DNA of 64,000 nucleotides from Lutispora saccharofermentans (GCF_024363565.1 NZ_JAJEKE010000003.1:124001-188000), one strand, 5' to 3'. Positions 1-9,068 are shown, counted from the first letter of the stretch. Notes: generated by a model from the sequence alone, not told the origin. Translations and numbers: made by a program.

Positions 1-624
1 ATGAATTACTGCGGCTTTTCGGCCAAATCCGTATACACAGGCATGAGCTATCTTACGGGCAAGAAAGGACAGAAGGTTTTCGGGGATAACATAAGCATTT
101 ATGACGATAAGGATGATGAGAACACATTCAGAATTCCTTTTGACTTCGAGGGCTATGAGAGGAAGAGGCTGAACATAATCGATAAGGGCATAGCAAAAGA
201 CCTGGCCTATGACACGAAGAGCGCCTTAAGAGAGGGCGTAGAGACCACAGGACACAGCATAGGAGACTCGTCTCTGGGAGGATTCCCGGTAAATCTTGTA
301 ATGGAAAATGGGGATAAGAGCATAGAAGACATCATTAAAGAAGCCGACAATGCCATTCTTGTTACTAGGTTCCATTATATGAATATAGTAGATCCAAGAC
401 AGGCAGTTCTCACCGCCCTGACAAGGGACGGCTTGTACATGATAAAGAACGGGCGGATAAGCCATGCTGTAAAAAATATGAGATTTACGGAGAGCATGCT
501 CAAGGCTTTTAACAATGTTGCGGAAATATCCAAGGAAAGGGTAAAGGTGCCCGGATTTTTTGGAGTGGTCTATGTGCCTGCACTTAAGATAGAGAACTTC
601 CATTTTACCGGTAAAACCGAGTAA
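1..624 (+). CDS. TldD/PmbA family metalloprotease, C-terminal part (5' end outside window)
   Basis: This is the last 207 residues of a TldD/PmbA (TldE) type protein, a family of zinc-dependent proteases or accessory subunits that process small peptides. The stretch from about residue 82 (TGHSIGDSSLGGFP) through the IVDPRQAVLTALTRDG region to the final IENFHFTG is typical of the C-terminal beta-rich domain. Family members are about 440-460 aa, so roughly half is missing. The ATG at base 1 is probably an internal methionine and the true start lies upstream. The zinc-binding HExxxH helix of the TldD partner would lie outside the window, so I cannot say whether this is the TldD or the PmbA/TldE-like member. 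Confidence 0.85.
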   Translation: MNYCGFSAKSVYTGMSYLTGKKGQKVFGDNISIYDDKDDENTFRIPFDFEGYERKRLNIIDKGIAKDLAYDTKSALREGVETTGHSIGDSSLGGFPVNLVMENGDKSIEDIIKEADNAILVTRFHYMNIVDPRQAVLTALTRDGLYMIKNGRISHAVKNMRFTESMLKAFNNVAEISKERVKVPGFFGVVYVPALKIENFHFTGKTE

Positions 625-643
625 TTAAATAAAGAGGAGACGG

Positions 644-686
644 AGTAACGGAAACCACTGGTGCTTTTTTAGTGGTTTCCGTTACT
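644..686. terminator. 16-bp perfect hairpin after the TldD/PmbA gene
   Basis: The arms 644-659 and 671-686 are perfect reverse complements around an 11-nt loop that itself holds six T residues. It starts 20 bp after the stop codon of the upstream gene and probably ends its transcript. The arm sequence (ACGGAAACCACT) is the same word that recurs in the period-10 intergenic repeats near 18.6 and 21.3 kb, so the hairpin may derive from that repeat family. Confidence 0.6.
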
Positions 687-732
687 TATCCGAAGTCCTC
701 TTTCTGTCATTGTTATAAAAACCCAGCAGCCT

Positions 733-806
733 TGTCATCCTGAGGGCTATGCCCGAAGGATCTAATTTGAGATTCTTCAGTCATAGGCTCCTTCAGAATG
801 GCGGCA
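733..806. repeat. Degenerate TCATCCTGAG/GAAGGATCT interspersed repeat
   Basis: The words TGTCATCCTGAG, GAAGGATCT, AGATTCTTCAG and CCTTCAGAATG follow in the order of a dispersed hairpin repeat found in many unrelated bacterial genomes. The two ends are roughly inverted complements of each other. It lies between converging genes and carries no ORF of interest. The family assignment is from memory of the repeat, not from a search. Confidence 0.55.
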
Positions 807-856
807 TACACCTTTTTAACTGTTAATACCAACTGATTTCATGCATAACATATATT

Positions 857-2254
857 CTATATCTCTCTCAAGAAGCAGTTATATGCTCTATAAGTTTCAT
901 ATAGATCAGCCTTGCTTATAACTTCCCAAGGAGCATGCATATTTTGTACGGCAACCCCGCAATCGATTACATCCATATTATAATTCGCCATTATATAGGC
1001 TATTGTGCCTCCGCCGCCTTGATCCACCTTGCCCAGCTCAGCGGTTTGCCAGGTGACGCCGTTCTTGTTCATTATCCTTCTTATCTCTGCGATGAATTCC
1101 GGATTTGCATCATTGCAGCCGCCTTTACCTCTTGAACCTGTATACTTGTTGAAAGCGATTCCTTTGCCTAAATATGCCGTATTCATTTTATCCGATACAC
1201 TGGGATAATTCGGGTCATGGGCTGCAGATACATCACTGCTCAGCATCTTTGAGCCGGTCAAGCATCTTCTGAGCTTTATATCGCTATAGCCTTCCTTTAG
1301 GGAAATGATTTCGGCCAATGTATTTTCAAAGAACTTGGAATGCATACCACTGGCTCCGACGCTTCCTATTTCTTCTTTATCCACCAGAATGCATGCTAAG
1401 GTTTTTTTGCTGTTGTCAAGCTCTGCAATGGCTCTGAAGGATGTATAGGAGCAGACCCTGTCATCATGTCCATATGCCATTATCATGCTTCTATCCAATC
1501 CATAATCTCTGGCCTTTCCTGCCGGTACTATTTCCAGCTCTGCGGAAACAAGATCCTCTTCACAGATATTATATTTTTCATTTAAAAGCTTTAATATGTT
1601 TTTCTTGACCCTTTCTTTGGCATCCTTGTCTTTAACCGGAATGCTTCCAGCTAGAATATTTAAATCCTCACCTTCAATTCCCTCATCCATTGTTTTCTTC
1701 ATCTGATCCTTGGCAAGATGAGGCAGCAGGTCAGAAATACCGATCACAGGGTCGTTATCATCTTCACCTATAGAGACTTCTATCTTCTGCCCATTTTCCA
1801 ATATTATTACGCCATGCATGGCTAAAGGAATTGAAACCCACTGATATTTCTTTATTCCTCCGTAATAATGAGTCTTGAGCAAGGCCAGATCTGAATCCTC
1901 ATATAGGGGGTTTTGCTTTAAGTCTAACCTGGGAGAGTCTATATGAGCGCCGAGGATAGCCAATCCATTTTCAATATCCTCTTCGCCGATCACATACAGC
2001 ACTATGGCTTTATCCCTGTTGTTTGAATAAACCTTATCCCCTGCTTTCAGCCTGCCGTTGCTTTTGATTATCTCGTCCAAATTGCGGAAGCCCGAAATTT
2101 TCGCAAGGCGGATGATCTCTGCGGCGCATTTCCTTTCGGTTTTAGCCTTGGACATAAATTCCCGGTAGTCATCAGCAAACCGAAAAACCTTGTTTAAGCC
2201 CTCATCATCATATTTGTCCCAGGCTAATTGGGACTTTCTTTCTAAGTTTTCCAT
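857..2254 (-). CDS. M18 family aminopeptidase (aspartyl aminopeptidase-like)
   Basis: A 465-aa cytosolic zinc aminopeptidase of the M18 family, which trims N-terminal residues, often acidic ones, from peptides. The metal-site motifs appear in order: GAHIDSPRLDLK (about residue 90), DKEEIGSVGASG (about 300), SSDVSAAHDPNY (about 340) and, near the C-terminus, NMHAPWEV. Length fits the clostridial M18 group. I chose the ATG at 2254 because GGGAGGAG stands 7 nt in front of it; an in-frame start eight codons earlier has no ribosome binding site. It is transcribed alone, opposite to the gene on its left. It suits a peptide-fermenting cell but nothing in the sequence shows its specific substrate. 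Confidence 0.93.
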   Translation of the reverse strand: MENLERKSQLAWDKYDDEGLNKVFRFADDYREFMSKAKTERKCAAEIIRLAKISGFRNLDEIIKSNGRLKAGDKVYSNNRDKAIVLYVIGEEDIENGLAILGAHIDSPRLDLKQNPLYEDSDLALLKTHYYGGIKKYQWVSIPLAMHGVIILENGQKIEVSIGEDDNDPVIGISDLLPHLAKDQMKKTMDEGIEGEDLNILAGSIPVKDKDAKERVKKNILKLLNEKYNICEEDLVSAELEIVPAGKARDYGLDRSMIMAYGHDDRVCSYTSFRAIAELDNSKKTLACILVDKEEIGSVGASGMHSKFFENTLAEIISLKEGYSDIKLRRCLTGSKMLSSDVSAAHDPNYPSVSDKMNTAYLGKGIAFNKYTGSRGKGGCNDANPEFIAEIRRIMNKNGVTWQTAELGKVDQGGGGTIAYIMANYNMDVIDCGVAVQNMHAPWEVISKADLYETYRAYNCFLREI

Positions 2255-2407
2255 ATCAATTCTCCTCCCACTCACCAAAATATGATCACATAAATATTCT
2301 AATTCTTTTTATGCATTAAAACAATATTGGTATTAATGTATTTATTCGATAGCAGCATATTTCCTGCTGAAGCTTCATGGCCTTCGGGAGCAGCAAGTGC
2401 TCAAGCT

Positions 2408-2535
2408 TTGAACGAGACTTCATTCAGAGGGGGATTCAACCCCCACTGAATGTTAGTCGAGTCCATACTGGACTTAGCCGCTCTTGGTACCCGCCGCCTA
2501 TAGAGGCGGGGGTCTTAGAGCGGGTTAGTTCAGTG
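2408..2535 (+). repeat. Structured repeat, copy A (full length)
   Basis: This 128-bp sequence recurs at 44160-44288 (full) and 41356-41411 (short form). It begins TTGAACGAGACTTCATTCAG and ends GTTAGTTCAGTG. It can fold into an outer TGAAC/GTTCA stem, a G5/C5 hairpin, a small AGTCC/GGACT hairpin and a CCGCTCT/AGAGCGG stem closing a CCGCCT/AGGCGG hairpin. It abuts the truncated AroM fragment on its right. An open frame runs through it into that fragment, but this looks accidental. Its origin is discussed in the findings; it could be a TnpB-associated or MITE-like relic. Confidence 0.75.
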
Positions 2536-2536
2536 A

Positions 2537-2739
2537 TCGAAGCAGGAGTTGAAGTAATTGATGAGTTATCTATGGCTATTGAGAAATTAAATAAATATAA
2601 TGACATTGACGTTATAATGATGGATTGTATAGGCTATAATCAAGATATGAAAAGCAAAGTATCTATGGGAACCGGAAAGCCGGTTGTTCTTGCTAGAACT
2701 ATGATAGCAAGGGTGCTGGGAGAAATGCTTAATCAATAA
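2537..2739 (+). pseudogene. AroM family gene fragment (3' end of a lost operon copy)
   Basis: This stretch is a close duplicate of the 3' third of the intact AroM gene at 9069-9749. From about 2600 to the stop codon it is nearly identical to 9601-9749, while the left part lacks 30 bp in frame (ten codons, VVKGSPYAEE in the intact gene). The 5' two thirds are gone and are replaced by the structured repeat. There is no start codon or ribosome binding site of its own, so it is a relic rather than a short gene. Confidence 0.85.
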
Positions 2740-2752
2740 TGAGGTGATGATT

Positions 2753-2863
2753 ATGAGCAAAAAATCTGGTTATAGAATTGTGATCGAGAATTGCATGGAT
2801 GTCAAAAAAGATGAAATGGTATTAGTATTGACAGATGATAAGGGGCTTTTATCGGTAACCTAA
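2753..2863 (+). pseudogene. M29-type aminopeptidase fragment (first ~33 codons)
   Basis: The ATG, its GAGGTGATGATT leader and the first ~33 codons match the start of the intact gene at 9763 with a few substitutions. The match breaks off at about 2842, where the sequence continues into a copy of the 3' arm of the terminator that follows the intact operon (11609 onward). The reading frame stops after 36 codons. This shows an internal deletion that removed the rest of the aminopeptidase gene and the following gene from this copy. Confidence 0.85.
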
Positions 2864-2937
2864 TGTGTTAGGTAAGGAACATTTTGAACAAATGATTGAT
2901 AGATAAAGGACTCATAAGCAGGATTATGAAAGAATCT
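2842..2937 (+). repeat. Direct repeat of the operon's downstream tail (matches 11609-11703)
   Basis: The text from GGCTTTTATCGGTAACC to AGGATTATGAAAGAA here matches 11609-11703 at about nine bases in ten. The two copies are in the same orientation and flank an 8.8-kb unit containing all eight genes from the PucR-type regulator to the unknown protein. This is the expected signature of a tandem duplication whose left copy has shrunk. Confidence 0.85.
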
Positions 2938-2968
2938 ATGTAGCACATATTCAAAGAGGTGAATATGA

Positions 2969-4618
2969 ATGAATGATGATATAAAAAATATAATAGTAGA
3001 TATGAAAAAAGTTAAAACAGATTATGCTCAAGAAAGCTTATCTGTTGAAGAAGTGCTTAATCTTCCAACACTTAATGGCTATAAGTTACTGGCAGGAGGT
3101 ACAGGCCTTCAAAAAAGATGCAAAAATATGACTATACTTGAAACGCCTGAGGGTATTAGCTGGTTACAAGGGGAAGAGTTCTTAATTACCGCGGGATATG
3201 CCTTTACAAATAATGAACATTTTAAAAAAGCAATGCTGATTGATGCGAATTGCAGAGGCGTATCAGCTATTGCAATAAAAGAAAATAGATATTTTGGCGA
3301 GATTAGTCAAGAATTGATTGAGCAAGCTAATAAATTTGAAATACCCCTTATACAAATTCCTTATGATGTTATTTATACTAGCGCAATAGCTAGTTTTTAT
3401 AACATGCTTTTTTATAGAAAAAATGAATATATCCTAAAGCTGAATGATATTTATGAGAAGCTGTTGAATTTATCTTTTGAAAACAAGGATATTGACGGTA
3501 TTATATATTCTTTGTCAAATCTATCTAATTCCAATGTATTTCTATTTGATGGTTCTTTAAATCTAATGTGCTATAATATTATCAATGCCAGCAGTTTTGA
3601 TAGGCTGTCTGCCATTAGCCCATTTAATAAAAGGGGTATTGAGTTAATAAGGCATATTAAGGATTATACGTTAAATGAAGAGCTTTATGGCTCATTTGTC
3701 AGCATGTATCCAATATTAATCAGAAATAAAAATGTTGCGTATGTATATATCATTAATGATTTTAAATTAGACAAGCTTGCACAAAGCTCTATAGAGTATG
3801 GGATTTCTATTATAGCTATGAAACTGGAACTAGATCAGACTACAAGTATTGCTAAAACACGAATAAACAAAACATTGCTTGAGATTATGTTAAATAACAA
3901 TAAGCTTCCTGATGGATTCTACCAAAATGCGGAATTGAATCTAAACTGGAATTACGAAGGTTTTATTTTTGGGTTATGTATCAAACTTTATGTTAAAGAA
4001 GATAATAATATTGAGGATTGCAAGTTCATTATATACAATTGTTTAAATAATATAATTGAGAAAAACAATTATTTATCCACTGACAAAAACACTGAAATCT
4101 TTCTTTTTATTAAGATTAATTCAGGATGCTATTTAGAAGATTTTATTTCTAGCCTGGTAGAGCGCATCAAAATTTATGAAGATATATTTACTTATTCCAT
4201 AGGTGTTTCTAAACCATATAAAGATATTAGAAGCATAAAAAGACTATATGATGAAGCCTATTTAGCAATACTTTTCAGCAATTGCGATATCATTTATTAT
4301 AATACTCTTGATACAATTAAGCTGCTTTATCCTTTGAAGGAGGACAAGAAAATTCAAGAATATTACAACAGAACTATAAAGAAACTTGAGAAGTATGATG
4401 AGGAACACGGAACCAATCTATTGGAAACCATAGAGGTATATTTAAAATACAATCTAAAAAAGACAACTGTTTCCAGAAAACTATATATTCATGTTGAGAC
4501 GTTGAGGTATAGGCTCAACAGAATAGAAGAGATAACAGGTTATTCTTTAGATGACAGTGAAGGTTTATTTGCCTTGCAGCTGGGGATTAAGCTTAAAAGA
4601 TTAATAAAAGTAAATTAA
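2969..4618 (+). CDS. PucR/CdaR family transcriptional regulator
   Basis: A 549-aa regulator. An N-terminal PucR-type sensory domain (about residues 22-145, beginning SVEEVLNLPTLNG and including LQGEEFLITAGY) is followed by a GGDEF-like spacer region and a C-terminal HTH_30 domain (about 485-545, with TTVSRKLYIHVETLRYRLNRIE) that binds DNA. PucR proteins of Bacillus activate purine/ureide catabolism, and relatives control amino acid and peptide use. The start at 2969 follows AGAGGTGAAT; an ATG 4 nt earlier is immediately blocked. It stands at the head of the OPT-DUF917-DUF1177 operon and probably controls it in response to the operon's substrate, which is inference from position. Confidence 0.9.
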   Translation: MNDDIKNIIVDMKKVKTDYAQESLSVEEVLNLPTLNGYKLLAGGTGLQKRCKNMTILETPEGISWLQGEEFLITAGYAFTNNEHFKKAMLIDANCRGVSAIAIKENRYFGEISQELIEQANKFEIPLIQIPYDVIYTSAIASFYNMLFYRKNEYILKLNDIYEKLLNLSFENKDIDGIIYSLSNLSNSNVFLFDGSLNLMCYNIINASSFDRLSAISPFNKRGIELIRHIKDYTLNEELYGSFVSMYPILIRNKNVAYVYIINDFKLDKLAQSSIEYGISIIAMKLELDQTTSIAKTRINKTLLEIMLNNNKLPDGFYQNAELNLNWNYEGFIFGLCIKLYVKEDNNIEDCKFIIYNCLNNIIEKNNYLSTDKNTEIFLFIKINSGCYLEDFISSLVERIKIYEDIFTYSIGVSKPYKDIRSIKRLYDEAYLAILFSNCDIIYYNTLDTIKLLYPLKEDKKIQEYYNRTIKKLEKYDEEHGTNLLETIEVYLKYNLKKTTVSRKLYIHVETLRYRLNRIEEITGYSLDDSEGLFALQLGIKLKRLIKVN

Positions 4619-4672
4619 AAATAAGGTCTATTTATTTATGACTTCTCATAAACAAATAGACCTTATTTTTAT
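4617..4672. terminator. Bidirectional-looking terminator after the PucR-type gene
   Basis: The sequence AAAAATAAGGTCTATTT is followed by its reverse complement AAATAGACCTTATTTTT, giving a long A/T-rimmed stem with a partly paired middle. It begins at the regulator's stop codon, so the downstream operon most likely has its own promoter in 4673-4773. Confidence 0.8.
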
Positions 4673-4773
4673 GTTTTTGTCTGATTGTTAAGTAATGATT
4701 AAATCATTACAATATTCAGTAAATAAGCGGTATCGCTTTTATGCAATACCGCGATTAATAAAGGAGGATTAAC

Positions 4774-6363
4774 ATGTTAGCAAAAGACCTCAAAAAAACA
4801 ACTTATGTAAAGGGTGAAAAGGAAAGAATCAGTGCTTTTGAAGCCCCTACTTTCATCTTGGGAGTTGTATTGTCTGTTTTATCAGCAATAATTTGCATGC
4901 AAATTATTGGCAAGGTTGGGGTTACTCCAAACACCTCTCTTATAGGTGCAATCGTAGCAATGGTAATTGCTAGAATGCCAATTAAATCGTTTTTAAGATT
5001 TAGATCCTTGGAGAGGCAAAACTTGATACAAACTACGGTTTCTGCTGCAGGATTTTCTGCTGCAAACTGTGGCTTTCTTACCCTGGCAATTTTCTTTGTA
5101 ATGGGAGAGACTAATTTTATAGTTCCAATGGCTATTGGTTCATTAATTGGTGTAGTTACCTCAATATTTGTTGTAGGGAAGATATTTGATAGCAGTATAT
5201 TTCCAGCAGAAGGATCATGGCCTCCTGGAGTAGCAACTGCACAAGCTATTGAAGCTGGCGATGAGGGTGGCGAGAAAGGAAAGAGATTATTACAGGGTGT
5301 TATTTTAGGTGCAGTCGCTAGTTATTTTAAATTACCTGCTGCAGGTATTGGTATTGTATTTATTGCTAATATCTTTTCAATGGCAGCTTTGGGTATTGGA
5401 TTACTTATTAGAGGTTATTCTGGAGTTTTCTTTAGTGGTCTTGACTTAGGAAAAACATATATTCCTCATGGCATTATGATTGGTGCAGGTGTTATGGCTC
5501 TTATTCAGTCAATGAAAGTTATTCTAAAAGGTAAGAATAAAGACAAAGGTGCACCAGTAAACTATACACAATCTGATGAAGCAACTAAGAAGAACTTAGT
5601 TATGGGAATAGTTTTGTTCTTAACGGGGGCTTTAGTATTAGCTATTGCTTCGGGTATTACATCTCAACTTGGTGGTGCTAAACTTATACTTTGGTTAATC
5701 TGGGCTACATTTTCAGCTACTGCTGCTATGCTTTTAGTTGGAATGGCAGCAATGCACTCAGGATGGTTTCCTGCTTTTGCAATAACTACTATATTTATGA
5801 CAATTGGTATATTCTTTGGTTTTCCAATTGTTCCACTTGCATTACTAACTGGATATGTAAGCTCCGTTGGACCATGTTTTGCTGATATGGGATATGACCT
5901 TAAAACAGGTTGGATTTTAAGGGGCAAGGGAGAAGACAAAGAATATGAATTATATGGAAGAAAGCAACAAGTTATCATAGAGCTAATTGGTGGTGTTATT
6001 GGAATAATCGTTGTATTACTAACCATGAATCTGTATTTTGAAGCTGATTTAATACCACCGGTAAGTAGGGTATTTGCTACTACTGTTTCAGCTGGTGCGG
6101 ATACCTCACTATTAAAAACATTATTAATATGGGCTGTTCCGGGATTTCTATTACAGCTTGCTTTTGGTCCTTCAAGAATGGTAGGAGTCTTATTTGCTAC
6201 TGGTTTGCTTATAAAGAATCCAATATACGGTATAGGTGTTTTGATCGCAGTAATAGTACGTCTAATCTTTGGTACCAAATTTATGGAAATCAGAGATGCT
6301 GGTTTAATAGCAGGAGATGGCTTGTATGGATTCTTTAGTGCTTTGCTTAAAGCATTAATATAG
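4774..6363 (+). CDS. OPT family oligopeptide/metal-chelate transporter
   Basis: A 529-aa polytopic membrane protein with about 13-14 hydrophobic segments. The opening EAPTFILGVVLSVLSAII, the LERQNLIQTTVSAAGFSAANCGF segment in two parts around residue 75-100, and the EGSWPPGVATAQAIEAGDEGG stretch near 149 are typical of bacterial OPT proteins, which import small peptides or related compounds with protons. An AAAGGAGGATTAAC leader sets the start. It is the first gene of a tightly spaced operon (19 bp to the next) and probably brings in the substrate that the racemase, DUF917, DUF1177 and aminopeptidase proteins process. Confidence 0.9.
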   Translation: MLAKDLKKTTYVKGEKERISAFEAPTFILGVVLSVLSAIICMQIIGKVGVTPNTSLIGAIVAMVIARMPIKSFLRFRSLERQNLIQTTVSAAGFSAANCGFLTLAIFFVMGETNFIVPMAIGSLIGVVTSIFVVGKIFDSSIFPAEGSWPPGVATAQAIEAGDEGGEKGKRLLQGVILGAVASYFKLPAAGIGIVFIANIFSMAALGIGLLIRGYSGVFFSGLDLGKTYIPHGIMIGAGVMALIQSMKVILKGKNKDKGAPVNYTQSDEATKKNLVMGIVLFLTGALVLAIASGITSQLGGAKLILWLIWATFSATAAMLLVGMAAMHSGWFPAFAITTIFMTIGIFFGFPIVPLALLTGYVSSVGPCFADMGYDLKTGWILRGKGEDKEYELYGRKQQVIIELIGGVIGIIVVLLTMNLYFEADLIPPVSRVFATTVSAGADTSLLKTLLIWAVPGFLLQLAFGPSRMVGVLFATGLLIKNPIYGIGVLIAVIVRLIFGTKFMEIRDAGLIAGDGLYGFFSALLKALI

Positions 6364-6382
6364 AATTTCGGGAGATGAGGAA

Positions 6383-7033
6383 ATGAAAGATAGTTATAAT
6401 ATTGGGCTTATTAGAGTAGTCACATTCCCACAGGGAGATTTGCTAAACCTTCATGGCAAAATAATAGAAAGATATTATCCTATGCTTAAAGTAACTTCAA
6501 GATGTATACCGGATCAACCTTATGGAATACACGACGAAGAGACTGAATTACTTGCAGTTCCTAAAATAATTGAGCTTGCAAAGGGATGGAAGGATATTGA
6601 TGCTCTAGTAATTAGCTGCGCTGGAGATCCTGCTGTTAAGGAACTGAGACAAATATTAGATATACCGGTAATAGGTGCAGGTGAGAGCACTGCCCTGTTA
6701 GCTCTGCGATATGGACAGGTATTTGGTGTTTTAGGCATTACTAAAGAGATTCCAAATGCTTATACTAGAATCTTGGGCAACAATATAGTCGGGACTTGTG
6801 ATGTACCAGGTATTGTATCAACCATAGACTTAATGGCTAAAACAGGAAAAGAAAAGGTAATTAATAAGGCACTTGAACTTAAGTCCATGGGTGCTGAGGT
6901 AATTTCGCTTGCATGCACCGGAATGGCAACCATAGGTGTTGCTAAAGACATTGAAGATGCCTGTGGCATTCCTGTTATTGACCCTGTTATTGCTGAAGGT
7001 TTAATCACTTATTATGAATGTATAAAAAAGTAA
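6383..7033 (+). CDS. Asp/Glu/hydantoin racemase superfamily protein
   Basis: A 216-aa protein of the cofactor-independent racemase fold, which uses two cysteines to move a proton at the alpha carbon of amino acids or 5-substituted hydantoins. The first catalytic cysteine should be in ALVISCAGDPAV (about residue 80) and the second in VISLACTGMATIG (about residue 180). Their spacing and the VIGAGESTALLAL segment fit hydantoin-racemase-like members better than glutamate racemase MurI. It sits 17 bp upstream of the DUF917 gene, and in other bacteria the two families also occur near hydantoin-degrading genes, so a hydantoin or amino acid substrate is plausible but unproven. Confidence 0.85.
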   Translation: MKDSYNIGLIRVVTFPQGDLLNLHGKIIERYYPMLKVTSRCIPDQPYGIHDEETELLAVPKIIELAKGWKDIDALVISCAGDPAVKELRQILDIPVIGAGESTALLALRYGQVFGVLGITKEIPNAYTRILGNNIVGTCDVPGIVSTIDLMAKTGKEKVINKALELKSMGAEVISLACTGMATIGVAKDIEDACGIPVIDPVIAEGLITYYECIKK

Positions 7034-7050
7034 AAGAATGAGGTGATGGG

Positions 7051-8112
7051 ATGAAACTTAATAAGGAGATGCTAAAGTATGCCCTAGTAGGTGGCACCAT
7101 TCTTGGTGGAGGCGGAGGTGGTTCTAAGGAACTAGGGGAGGCTTCTGGGAGTATTGCATTAGATTATGGAGATTTAAACCTAACTGATATTTCTGAAGTT
7201 CCAGATGACACTTTGATCGTTACTACTTCAGCCGTAGGTGCACCTGCTGCAGTTGATAAGTATGTAAAACCTAGAGACTATGTGAGAACCATGGAGGTCT
7301 TACAGGAAAATACTGGTTTTAAAATTGGGGGCATTATCACTAACGAAAACGGAGGAGCAGCAACAATTAATGGATGGATACAAGCAGCTATACTAAATAT
7401 TCCACTAATAGATGCTCCGTGTAATGGAAGAGCACATCCTACTGGAACAATGGGTAGCATGGGACTTAATAATGTTTCAGGATTTATATCCTATCAGGCA
7501 TATGCTGGTGGAAACCCTAATTTAGGAAATAGGGTAGAAGGCTTTATTAGTGGGGATATATTCAAAGCTTCCACAATGGTTAGACAAGCTGCTGTTCAGG
7601 CTGGCGGATTAGTTGCTGTTGCTAGAAATATAGTAGATGCCAAGTATGTTAAAGAAAACGGAGCCATAAAAGGTATTAGCCATGCTATTGAAACAGGCAA
7701 AAGGTTTTATAAAGGATTGGAGACCTCTCCACGTGATGCTATAGAAGCTGTTGCAGAGTTTTTAAATGGAGAAATAGTTGCTGAGGGGGTAGTTTATGGA
7801 TTTGAGCTTGTTACAAAGGGTGGATTTGATGTTGGTAAAATTAACATAGATGGTATCGAGATGACATTTTGGAATGAGTATATGACACTAGAACATGGAA
7901 ATAAGAGATTATATACTTTCCCAGATCTTATTATGTCATTTGATAAGGCTTCCGGAATGCCTATTACTACTGCAGAAATTAAAAAAGGCATGAACATTGC
8001 AATTATAGGAACAAAGAAAGAAAATATAAAGCTTGGTGCTGGTATGCATGATTTAAACTTGCTTAAGGAAATAGAACCTATAGTTGATAAAGAAGTTATA
8101 AAATATCTTTAA
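7051..8112 (+). CDS. DUF917 (S-methyl-thiohydantoin desulfurase-like) family protein
   Basis: A 353-aa protein with the family's glycine-rich N-terminus (GGTILGGGGGGSKELG, about residues 14-29) and the central segments NGRAHPTGTMGSMG and GGLVAVARN. DUF917 members include an enzyme that removes sulfur from a thiohydantoin intermediate of ergothioneine breakdown; most members have no known reaction. Length is normal for the family and all domains seem intact. Start follows GAGGTGATGGG. The gene lies between the racemase-like and DUF1177 genes with 17 and 13 bp gaps, which argues for one pathway, possibly ring opening or modification of a hydantoin-like compound. Confidence 0.85.
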   Translation: MKLNKEMLKYALVGGTILGGGGGGSKELGEASGSIALDYGDLNLTDISEVPDDTLIVTTSAVGAPAAVDKYVKPRDYVRTMEVLQENTGFKIGGIITNENGGAATINGWIQAAILNIPLIDAPCNGRAHPTGTMGSMGLNNVSGFISYQAYAGGNPNLGNRVEGFISGDIFKASTMVRQAAVQAGGLVAVARNIVDAKYVKENGAIKGISHAIETGKRFYKGLETSPRDAIEAVAEFLNGEIVAEGVVYGFELVTKGGFDVGKINIDGIEMTFWNEYMTLEHGNKRLYTFPDLIMSFDKASGMPITTAEIKKGMNIAIIGTKKENIKLGAGMHDLNLLKEIEPIVDKEVIKYL

Positions 8113-8125
8113 TTGGAGGAATATT

Positions 8126-9067
8126 ATGTTATTAAAACAAATTTTAGATGTATATGAATATATTGATACTGCAACAGCTAATGGGCAAATGATGAAAAAG
8201 TATATGGAATCACTTGGTGCAAAAGATGTTGAGGTCAAGATTATCAATGGAGATAAAGGAAAGACTGATTTTATTAGAATTAGAATTCCCGGACTAAAGG
8301 GTAAGTCTAAGGGAATGGATGCTCCCACTCTTGGAGTGCTTGGCAGATTGGGAGGAATTGGAGCAAGACCCGAAATGATCGGAATGGTATCAGATGCCGA
8401 TGGTGCTGTGGTTGCTTTGGCTGTTGCAGCGAAGCTGCTTGATATGCAAAACAAGGGTGATTTCCTCGATGGAGATGTAATAATATCTACGCATATTTGT
8501 CCTGATGCTCCGACTCAACCACATAAACCAGTGCCTTTTATGGGTTCTCCTGTTGATATGGCTACAGTTAACAGGGAAGAAGTGAATGGAGAACTGGATG
8601 CCATATTATCAATCGATACAACTAAGGGCAACAATGTTATTAATCACAGAGGATTTGCCATTTCTCCTACTGTAAAGGAAGGATATATATTAAAAACAAG
8701 CAATGACTTGCTAGATATCATGCAAACTACAACGGGAAAATTACCAGTTGTATTCCCAATTACTACTCAAGATATTACTCCTTATGGTAATGATGTTTAT
8801 CATATAAACAGTATCCTACAGCCATCTACTGCAACTACTGCACCTGTTGTAGGAATTGCAATAACTGCTGAGGTTGCTGTACCGGGTTGTGCTACAGGTG
8901 CAAGTCATCCATTTGATTTGGAGCAAGCTGCCAGATTTACAGTTGAGGTTGCTAAGGCATATGGAAGAGGTAACTGTAACTTTTTTGACGAGGCGGAGTT
9001 TGCGAAATTAACTAAACTGTATGGCAGTATGCATCATATTCAAACCCTGGGAAAAGCGGAGGTATAA
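8126..9067 (+). CDS. DUF1177 family protein
   Basis: A 313-aa protein recognised as DUF1177 by its overall pattern (VLGRLGGIGARPEMIGMVSD, DGDVIISTHICPDAPTQPHKP, ITTQDITPYGNDVYHI). The family has no established reaction. Conserved histidines and aspartates in the THICPDAPTQPH segment could bind metal, which is my inference. It has no signal peptide and is probably cytosolic. The stop codon is one base before the AroM start, so the two are almost certainly co-translated. Start ATG follows TTGGAGGAATATT. Confidence 0.8.
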   Translation: MLLKQILDVYEYIDTATANGQMMKKYMESLGAKDVEVKIINGDKGKTDFIRIRIPGLKGKSKGMDAPTLGVLGRLGGIGARPEMIGMVSDADGAVVALAVAAKLLDMQNKGDFLDGDVIISTHICPDAPTQPHKPVPFMGSPVDMATVNREEVNGELDAILSIDTTKGNNVINHRGFAISPTVKEGYILKTSNDLLDIMQTTTGKLPVVFPITTQDITPYGNDVYHINSILQPSTATTAPVVGIAITAEVAVPGCATGASHPFDLEQAARFTVEVAKAYGRGNCNFFDEAEFAKLTKLYGSMHHIQTLGKAEV

Positions 9068-9068
9068 T

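Noticed and set aside
2377-2739. A 120-codon open frame covering the repeat and the AroM fragment
   Set aside because: The first half is the structured repeat read as protein, with no homology or ribosome binding site; the second half is the AroM relic. It is a chance fusion, not a gene.
5664-6278. Long antisense frame opposite the OPT transporter gene
   Set aside because: It is a low-complexity shadow of a membrane protein coding strand, without start signals or recognisable protein features.
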